This document shows, in pieces, positions 56,206-64,000 of a stretch of 64,000 nucleotides of DNA. How positions within the stretch are numbered: the first letter of the stretch is position 1; each line of letters begins with the position of its first letter. Below the pieces are notes generated by a model. The model was not told where the DNA came from, did not search any database, and saw nothing but the letters and a program-made list of their open reading frames with translations. Origin of the DNA: Hyparrhenia diplandra (taxonomy: Eukaryota > Streptophyta > Magnoliopsida > Poales > Poaceae); assembly GCA_015847255.1 (NCBI GenBank), contig JADLZK010008219.1:806001-870000 (forward strand). Reading direction: 5' to 3'. Position numbers and translations under genes: made by a program.

Positions 56206-57926
56206 CTATCTTACATGAACTTGACTGTGCGCAGCATGCTTTGAACCACTGCATCCTATCACCTTTGTTCTTAGATGTTCAACATCATCCCACCGTTCTA
56301 CTTCTGCGCACGCATTCGATACTGTGATAACATCCCCATCATCCATTGGCATCAACCGACGCATTCTGTGAACAGCTTTGTCAGCAAGGTCAAAGTGCCC
56401 ATGCACTCTGCATGCAGCAATAACCATCTTCGACAGCACAGAATTTGCCTTGATGGGCATATCCTCGATCATTTGATAAGCCTCGTGAACTTTACCATAG
56501 CGGCAGAGCATATCGATTATACAGCCATAGTGCTTCACGCTTGGCACAATTTTGTAGTCTTCTATCATGCTCTTGAAATACACTCTCCCCTCATTCAATA
56601 GGCCGCTGTGGCTGCAAGCAGTCAGAACACCCAAAAACGTGACATGATCAGGCTCAGTATTCATAAGATCAAACAACTTAAGTGCCTCATGTGAGTGGCC
56701 ATGAACTGACAACCCAACAATCATCGTGTTCCAGCACGTAACATCCCTGATTGACATGCTGTCAAAGACTTGTCTGGCGAGCTTCAAGCTGCCACATTTT
56801 GCATACATATCAACCAGCGCGTTGCCAACATACCCATCAGCTGTGATGCCTTTGCTCTTAAGGTAATCATGGATTCCCCTCCCCACCCCTAGCTCGCCCA
56901 CCTCCGCACAAGCCCCAAGAACCGACACGACTGTCAGCTCTGTTGGTTCGATGCCATTCTTCCGCATATCTCGGAAAACGTCTAGTGCTCGGCTATACAT
57001 CCCGAGCTTTGCGTATCCACTAATCAATGAGTTCCAAGATACGACGTCCCTCTCAGGCATATCTCTGAAAATCCTCGTTGCCTCAGACATATCCCCAAGC
57101 CTCACATTTCGCATGATCTCAGAGTTCCACCATGATATGTTCCTTGCTGGCGTTGCCCGGGAGACACTCTCTGCCCCTGCAAGTCTCCAGAGACACCGTA
57201 AGCCACGACAAGTGCATTCCAAGAGACGGCATTCTTGACAGGCATTTCATCAAACGCCTTCCTCGCCTCACCCAGACGACCGAACTTGCCATACATGGAC
57301 ACGAGCGCGTTCTGCACATACCGATCCTCCCCGCATCCCAGCTTCAAGACGCGGCAATGCAGCTCGGCGCCCTTGGCAGCAAACACGGCGGCGCGAGCGC
57401 GACGGCTGAGCGTGAATGCGCGGGCGCATGATTTGAGCAGGGCCGGGAAGGCGGGGAGCGGGGTGGGGAGGGAGAGGGAGGAGACGTGGTTGAAGAGGGT
57501 GAGAGAGGCTGACGGGGCGGGCGACGAGGAAAACGCGGAGATCACGGGGCAGAAGAGGGACGGGGAGAGCACGCACGGAGGCGCGGCGAGGAGGAGGGAG
57601 AGGGATGACGGGGAGGCCGGCGGGAGGTGCGAGAGGAGAGCGGCGAGGAAGGTGGGGTGGTCTAGGAGGCCGAGCTTGGCGAGGAGGGCGTGGAGTCGGT
57701 GGCCTGTGGCGGCGCCGGAGCTCGAGCTTCGCCGGGGAGGCGCCGGAGGAGGCTGACTACGGCGGCCGGAGTGTACGCGTCGGGTGGCGCCGTTCGCATT
57801 GCTGGCGGGCTGATGGGCTGTTGTGGGTCCACAACAGCTACAGTAGGCAATGGGCTGTGGTCTGCTACTTGCCCCGACGAGTGGGCCCAGAAGATTACTA
57901 GTGTGCTGTGTGCTGTGTGCTCCCAT
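56206..57926 (-). CDS. pentatricopeptide repeat (PPR) protein, PLS class, E subclass; one frameshift
   Basis: An intronless gene as usual for the family. An N-terminal Ser/Pro/Ala-rich region is compatible with import into an organelle, then come several PPR motifs, for example YVQNALVSMYGKFGRLGEAR, DVVSWNSLISGYAKLGMYSR, YVGNALVDMYAKCGSLKLAR, DVTCWNTMIVGLSVHGHSHE and HYGCIIDMLCRYGKVHEAYQ. An E-type tail (SVLSKMVIAACRVHGHFDLA ... SQVHVR) ends at the stop. There is no DYW domain, so editing activity would need a partner. The frame breaks once at about 57181, where one G of a run seems to be missing (GACTTG-CAGGGG on the gene strand). The two halves are otherwise continuous. ATG 57941 is also in frame. 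Family members bind organellar RNA for editing, splicing or stability. The target is unknown. Confidence 0.85.
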
Positions 57927-57949
57927 GGCATACGTTGTCATGCTCCCAT

Positions 57950-59560
57950 TTCAAAAAAAAAAAAAAAAAAAAAAAAAAACTACAGCCCAACAAAATGTGC
58001 ATGGCCTTTTTTTTTAAAAAAAAAAAGTAAGGATACATGACGAAAAAGGTGCATGCTCATACAAAATTTGGGACCTAACAAAGTTTTACTCGAGGAGGAA
58101 AAAAGGAAAACTAGCCTGCATAATGATACAGATTTTTCATACAAATTGCGGGTACAAACGAACATTTCGCTCCAACCCAATTGCAGGCTGATTAGAGTAA
58201 CTTTTTTTTTTCTTATATAGCACAAAATGTTGTTCAACATCAAATTTTGTATGAGCTTGTATCTTTGCATCATGTACCCATACATTTATTTTTTTTCATG
58301 CACATTTGATGATTTTTTAAAAAAAATAGGCGCATGGGAGCACATGATACGAATCCGCCTGACGGTGGGGCTAAACCCGCCCCAAACCTGCCCCGCCCGT
58401 AAATGAGGAGTCAATTCACCCGCCCCGCCCCGACCCATAAAACAATTTGTTCAACCCGCCCCACCCCGCCCCACAAAATTATCTTCTCAACCCGCCCACC
58501 CCCCCCCCGCCCCGCCCCGCCCCGCCCCGCCCGCCCGATGGAGCGGGGTTGGCGGCGACAAATCTTCACCTTCCCCAACCAAGAGCGATCCACGTGAGAC
58601 GCCCCAAGTCACAACCCGCCCCTACCCCGCCCCGCCCCGCAACATAGACAAACCTGCCCCGCCCCGCCCGCAACATAGACTAAACCCGTTTCAACCCGTT
58701 ATGCACACCCTATATTAAAACCCGTTTGGCCCCGCCCCGTTAGCAGGCCGAGATACGAACTCCTGTTTGCATTTGGGTAAGAAGGGGCAATAAGCTCCTC
58801 CAACTAGCAAGATACAATGTTTTTTGAGAATAGCAAGATACAATGGTAAGATTATTGGAGTGTAGCAACCCCAAAAAAGAATATTGGATTGTAGCAAACA
58901 TGCCCCCCGTGCACACTCATCTTCTCGTCACCATCTATGGTTGAACTTGATTATGGGCCACACAACATGACTAATCTGTTTTGACCCGCCTAAAAGAAAC
59001 TTGAGCTCTGCTAGTGCATCAGGTTTTCCTAATTTTTGCTCTAATCCAACCTGAAAAATCTAACACAAAGTAGAAAAACTCGAGAAATAGCCTTGACTTG
59101 ACCCGACCTATTGTAGATTGGGTCTGGCTTGGGCCAAAAATCTTGACTCAACATTTTTCAACATGACCTGACTTTAAAGGGAAATTGGGCAAGACACAAA
59201 GTATATCTTGTGTACAAAGATTTTAGTGTCCTAACTTAACCAATATATTTGTCTTCAATAGCTATACATAGGACATTGATTTTACTAGTGTGTTCATCAA
59301 ATAATTGATATCATCTTCTAGGCCCTCGTTGTAGTTGGTGCCCTCCTAGCCGGTCGCGGCGATGCAGGGCTCTAGTGAGGGAGGCGGCAAAGGAAGTTGA
59401 GGGTAATAGTTGGAGTGCATGACGAGGGAGTCGGGAGGCGATGGTGATTCATGGACTTGCTAATCACATTGCTAGCAAGCTAATGGCTCATAGGCCCACT
59501 ACACAATAATAGGGCGACTAGGTTTGTTGTCTACTACTTGTATGAGTAGTTGTATAAATA
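57950..59560. other. intergenic; CCCGCCCC-rich low-complexity block
   Basis: 58330-58745 is made of repeats of CCCGCCCCG and AACCCGCCCC between AT-rich flanks, including a 29-bp C/G stretch near 58500. The rest is AT-rich, with A-runs at 57953-57979. No gene was seen. Confidence 0.55.
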
Positions 59561-59566
59561 TCTAGT

Positions 59567-59971
59567 GGAAACTACATCTTAGGTGGAAACATGGAAACCA
59601 ATTCAAAAAGTCATATCTTGGTTGTTTCAAAAAATTTTAAAATTTGGCACACACATAGTGCATACAAATATGTGCTCATATAGAAAAGTTGGGATGTAAA
59701 CTCAAACTAGAAAAATTCATACGAAAATGGCAAATTTCAGGTTCAAGTGCACTAAAAGACAAAATTTAAAGAATTTTGTCTTTTAGTGCACCTAAATCTG
59801 AAATTTGTCATTTTTGTATGAATTTGTTAAAACTGAGTTTGCATCCCAACTTTTCTATATGAGCACATATTTGTATGCACTATGCATGTGCCAAATTTCA
59901 AAATTTTTGAAACAGCCTAGATATGACTTTTTGAATTGGTTTCCATGTTTCCACCTAAGATGTGGTTTCCA
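59567..59971. mobile_element. long near-continuous hairpin (foldback MITE)
   Basis: The two halves are inverted copies: TGGAAACTACATCTTAGGTG at the left pairs with CACCTAAGATGTGGTTTCCA at the right. Pairing runs through CATGGAAACCAATTCAAAAA and GTGCTCATATAGAAAAGTTG to AAAAGACAAAATT, with a loop of about ten bases at 59765-59776. The arms are ~195 bp with scattered mismatches. No clear target duplication. If transcribed it would form one long RNA stem and could feed small-RNA production. Confidence 0.85.
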
Positions 59972-60175
59972 CCATATATTTTCCCGTATAACCCAACACT
60001 AACAGAAAAAAGAACAGGAGTTCAATGTGAATGAACAAACAATAAATTATAACTAGTAGTTTGAAAAAGAACACCGAGATGAGAAACATGACATAGGATT
60101 TTTGAGTCATAATGGATCATTAATGATGAAGAGAGTTAGAATTAACCAGTTTGTCTTCTTTTTTTTCAAAAATAA

Positions 60176-61479
60176 CTAGCATCGCGCCCCGCGCGTTGCT
60201 ACGGGATAACTATATTTTATATAAAAACAGATTGATCGCATGATAAGATAACAATATTGTGAAACTAAAAACACATAGATCGCACCATGCCGCCACGTTG
60301 AGTCAATGATTCACGCCAAGGCCGCCATAGATCGAGTTGCAGAGGGCACGATCCGGCGCATCCACGGCACAATAACGGGCTCGACGAGGTGGTGGCATCG
60401 GCGAGTTGGTCATTGGTGTGGCGAGCGCCTGTGCCTATGCCGGGCATCGGGCGAATGGCGTGCAATGCCGCGAGGGTATCCTTGAGGCCCGCGAAAGCAC
60501 GCCGAGGGCGGTCGCGGGCGTCGTGATGACCGCAACGGTAGCGGGCGATGCATGCGCGCCGGGGCGGCGCGAGGCGGTAGAAGCCGGGAGGAGGCGCCCG
60601 ATCGGGCGTGGATGGGGACATCCGGCAAGATCGAGGAATCTCATCCGCAATGGTCAAGCGGCGCTAAGGGAGTCCCAACGTTGGAGGGCAGCAGAGTCGA
60701 GACTGTGAGGGCGCCGACGGGCGTCGCGATGGGGAGGCGCCTCGTCTCGCGTTGAGGGCACCGGTGGGGAAGGGTAGCGGAGCGGGGTGGCGCAGCGGTC
60801 GCTTGCACATGGGGCGGAGGATGGGTCTCAAGGCGGAAACTTTCACGCCGAGAGATTTTTTGTTACCCGGGTCGTGAATCTTGATTTGGAAAGAACATGA
60901 TTGACGCCGAGTGCGCCTTGTGCTATGACTTTTTCTCGAGAGATGGAAGGTCCACGACTATTTATTTCCATTTACTGGGGGAAAAGATAAAAGAGAAAAT
61001 TGTGTTAGCCATGCATACATGATTAATGCGCATTGATTTTTTTCCCTTTTGAATTTGGCAAGAAAAGAAAAGGGGAAGGAGGCATTAGCCATGCATGCAT
61101 GATTAGTGACCAATCAATTTTTTTTTTTCTTTTGAATATGTCGCAAGAAAAGAAATGAGGAAAGAGGCGTTAACCATGCATGCATGATTAATGACCGTCA
61201 ATTTTTTTCTTTCCTTTTCAATTTGTCGAAAAAAAAAAAGGAAAGGGAGGAAGCATGCATGATTAATGACCGATTGATTTTTTCTTTCCTTTTTTTTTTA
61301 GCGTTGAGAGCGGGTTTGATTTCGCATGAAAAGGAAGGGGAATTACGTGCATTGGTTTCCTTGTGTGGGGGTTGACTTTCCTTTTTTTTTGGCGGGATCG
61401 CATGCGCATGGATGGAAGTACCAAAACCAATATCGCACCAAAACGAAGTCTTACTTTCGTTCTTTTTATGTTGTAGAGA
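60176..61479 (-). mobile_element. non-autonomous Helitron
   Basis: On the minus strand it begins TCTCTACAACATAAAAAGAA (61479 downwards) and ends ACGCGCGGGGCGCGATGCTAG (last base 60176). The 5' TC, GC hairpin and 3' CTAG are canonical, and the insertion lies between A and T. There is no Rep/helicase. One half is GC-rich (60260-60840), perhaps a captured host fragment; the other carries a minisatellite (60990-61290). The fragment at 17985-18569 is a relative. Confidence 0.85.
60990..61290. repeat. minisatellite inside the Helitron, about four 75-bp units
   Basis: The unit is TTAGCCATGCATGCATGATT, AATGACC, ATTGATTTTTT-CTTTT, GAATTTGTCGCAAGAAAAG, GGAAAGAGGCG, repeated four times with changes and ending near 61290. 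Confidence 0.85.
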
Positions 61480-62600
61480 TATTGGATGATATGGACCCCT
61501 ATTCTGTCTGTCCTAGGGCCATGCATGTGGTATTTTGCACGGAGTATTGGGACTAGCTAGGTAAAAGATGTGGTGTTATAAATGTTCAAACTACATATAA
61601 CAAGGTGCTCAACTTGGGGAGAGACTTAAATATGGTCAATCTCTTTAATTAACTTAAAGGAGGACAATACTATAAAACGATATTGGCCAATATGCTTACT
61701 CAATGTGGGTCACAAGTGAGACTTAAATATCGTGATACTTTTTAACCAAAAACACTTTCTTACGAAATACCTAGGCATTCTAATTGATAAGTATAATATG
61801 AATATGGAGGAGTTTGGATATGATAAAGTAGAGATGAGAGACCAACATGGCATAGTTGTATGCTATCATATGGAGGGTAAATATTTTTTTGTGAATATGC
61901 GTAAGTTCAATCCCTAACTATGTGATGGGTATGCTCATTCTTAGGAGTACAAACAGAAACATCTAGAGGAAATTTTTATAGCGTGAGCAAGGAATGAAAA
62001 ATAGGTATCATATAGTGAAATATGATATTATGAACAGAAACATCTAGAGGATTTTTTTTTATAGCATGAGCAAGGAATGAAAAATAGGTATCATATAGTG
62101 AAATATGATATTATGTCTAGACCAAAAGAGATGGGTTGACTTGCTTTTACTTACACTAGGGTGATGAATAAGTGCCTTTATTAGCAAAGTATTTGGGAGA
62201 AAAAAAGTTTCTTTAGTTCTTACAATTGACGGGGTTCATAGTTTTGTTTTGGGCTACATGAAGCTAAAAAAGAGTGTCACATAGTAGAGTTAGTAAAAAA
62301 AGAAGTTTCTTTAGTTCTAACAATCTAAGATGATTAAATCACATAGTGAATAATGGGGAAAACAAGATTTTGTTAGGTGTTCAGTATGGGTAATGTCCTC
62401 TTTACGATCAGGTTTCACAAGCTATATGAAATATATATAACCATAGTAGGATTGGACTATGGCCAAAGTAATGCAAAGGAGATAACGTGAAATTAACTTG
62501 TAGGAGGAATTATTCTTATCCAAATCCACTCTTGCTAGCCTTGTGTGTGTACAGGCTACATCTCGCGGGGATAATAAATTAACTCCAAAAAAGATTGATT
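61480..62600. other. intergenic, no gene seen; 81-bp tandem duplication
   Basis: ACAGAAACATCTAGAGGA...ATATGATATTATG occurs at 61953-62033 and 62034-62115, nearly identical. No gene was recognised. Confidence 0.6.
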
Positions 62601-63208
62601 CTATGGGAACAGATCAGGCTACATCAACAGGGTCAGATTGCTTTGACTTCTAAAAAAAGGACGGTCAACGGTCAACCCCTGTGTGAAATCGCGCCTCCTC
62701 CTCATCTCCTCACTTCTTCTCCTCCCTCCGGCCGGCGGCTGCGCAGGTTGGGTTGTGCGGCCCGCGACGAACCGAATCCCAGGATGGATAACCATCAGGC
62801 CACACGCATCCATCCACCCACCCATCCCGTCCGTGTCCGGCCGCCCGCCATTTCTGCGCGCAGGCAGGCCTGGGCAGAGAGACGTGCACACCAACCAAGA
62901 AGCAAAAATGGAAACTGACGAGGTGACGAGATAGCGCGACAAAGAAACGGACCCTTTCTCTCACATTATAATCCCCCTCCCCTCAGCGCTGAGTCTCCCA
63001 TCCCACCCCAGCAAAGCAATCAATCCTTCCTGCGCTGCGCTCCCTACCCTAATCCCTCCCCCGCCGCCGCCGCCCACAGATCGCACCGCAATCTCCTCGA
63101 TCGGGCTGTTCGCCGCCGGCGCCGCCTGAATCAGCTCCTGTCGCCGCCGGGAGGAAGAGGCTCTCTCCTTTCTCGTAGTGTGTTAATTCCGTGCTCGATC
63201 CAGCGACC

Positions 63209-63439
63209 ATGGTGGACACCATTGCGTGCTCGTCATCGTCAGTGCCCGTGCCCGAGCGCGAGGCCGCGCCGCCGGCGCACCCGGACCCTTCGTCGATCCC
63301 ACCCCACACCTGGCTGCTCTTAGAGAGCGCCGCGCTCGGCGTGGTGAACCGGATCCAGCCTACCGCCGCCTCCGAGCAATTCCGCGCCTCCGTCATCGAC
63401 TACCTCCGGCGCCTCTTGGGGTCCAAAGCCGGGGTTCAG
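63209..63439 (+). CDS. first coding exon of a nucleotidyltransferase (PAP/OAS1-type) gene, continues beyond the window
   Basis: The ATG at 63209 starts 77 codons (MVDTIACSSS...) ending at a strong donor, CAG|GTACTC, in phase 0. The last half, WLLLESAALGVVNRIQPTAA and FRASVIDYLRRLLGSKAGVQ, is the conserved helix just before the catalytic nucleotidyltransferase core in a plant family of poly(A) polymerase/OAS1-like proteins. The core (G-S motif and Asp residues) must lie on the next exon, which is not within the 560 bp that remain. An in-frame Met exists at 63191, but 63209 (GCGACCATGG) has the better context. A GC-rich leader with CCTCCC/GCCGCC lies at 62690-63200. RNA-end nucleotide addition is the likely activity; the substrate is unknown. 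Confidence 0.75.
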
Positions 63440-64000
63440 GTACTCTACTTGATCTGGCGCTACTTTCCCTTGCGCTGCTGCAGCTACAGTTTTGTTTGTG
63501 GTCCTAGTGTAGCCTCGAGCTCGGTGGTATGGCTTTGTGCATCAATGGCATACGAAAGGTAGCTAGATGTTTGATCAGTCTCTGCTGTGCTATGACTATG
63601 AGCAGCCATATATATCCTTCAGATCATTACAATGGGAATGGCTGTCTGTTTGGTGCTTTAGGAGGAATTCAGTCACTACTGTCTGCCTCAGTGCCCTTGT
63701 TCATGTTTTAGCTTATGGACTTGAAGTAAGGGTAAACAAGCTGGTGTGTGTTCTTGTTGGTTGTTGCCATGCTTGCTATTCCATTTTATGTACTGTAATA
63801 ATTGCTGGCGTGTGGTTTTTGGCGCGAAACCGGTATATCTAAGACCTCGTGTTTTAAAAACCTTGTCATTTGTTGCCGGGGGCCCTTGAGTTGTCAAGTT
63901 TCTATTGGTGATTATGAATATAAATCTGTAACGGTATGGATATACTTTGTCGGTTGCACACTTGAGCCTCCACATGATTTGGCGAGTAGGAACAGGACCT
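63440..64000 (+). other. intron 1 (partial) of the nucleotidyltransferase gene
   Basis: T-rich sequence after the donor at 63440, with no acceptor followed by a family-like exon before the window ends. The short frames here are not coding. Confidence 0.6.

Noticed and set aside
1..64000. CRISPR arrays, operons, Shine-Dalgarno sites
   Set aside because: The window is plant nuclear DNA. The regular repeats seen are microsatellites, minisatellites and transposon subterminal repeats, with no spacer arrangement.

Overview
The window is plant nuclear DNA from a grass, most likely rice (Oryza) or a close relative. The evidence is a cluster of type 1 non-specific lipid transfer protein (nsLTP1) genes with a tiny terminal exon, GC-rich first exons, and grass-type mobile DNA (Stowaway and Tourist-like MITEs, CACTA, Mutator-like, hAT, Helitron, copia, LINE). 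The species cannot be settled from the sequence alone.

Layout. 1-4198 is the right part of a CACTA-type transposon carrying a piece that resembles the caulimovirus-VI/RNase H1 N-terminal domain. It abuts a broken BURP-domain gene (4199-4620). A U2 snRNA gene or recent copy lies at about 4775-4973 (minus). nsLTP A is at 6902-7502. 9.3-20 kb is mostly transposon remains: LTR pieces, a GC-rich hAT element with an 8-bp target duplication, a Mutator-like foldback element with a perfect 9-bp duplication, and MITEs. 19.9-27.4 kb is a tandem array of three nsLTP units: B intact, C broken, D intact. Unit C is also split by a solo LTR in its upstream region. 28.09-30.87 kb is a polyadenylated LINE-like retroposon without a recognisable reverse transcriptase. 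34.23-39.13 kb is a young but frame-disrupted Ty1/copia element. nsLTP E lies at 41562-42024. 43.3-53.2 kb holds a local duplication: nsLTP F (broken) and a short relic of the same gene lie on either side of a broken DUF4220/DUF594 membrane-protein gene, and the relic-side copy has been invaded by a LINE and a Helitron-like element. 53.78-54.75 kb is a second Mutator-like foldback element. 56.2-57.9 kb is a PPR gene of the E subclass with one frameshift. 59.57-59.97 kb is a near-continuous hairpin, 60.18-61.48 kb a Helitron, and at 63209 the first coding exon of a nucleotidyltransferase (PAP/OAS1-type) gene runs off the right edge.

All nsLTP copies are on the minus strand and share one plan: signal peptide, eight-cysteine domain, an intron inside the third-last or second-last codon, and a 7-10 nt last exon. 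They are expected to be secreted lipid carriers of epidermal and cuticle-forming tissues. Four copies (A, B, D, E) are intact. Copies C and F, the DUF gene and the PPR gene are broken only by single-base gains or losses, most of them inside runs of one base. This could be real decay or consensus error in the assembly, and it is the main caveat for anyone using this sequence.
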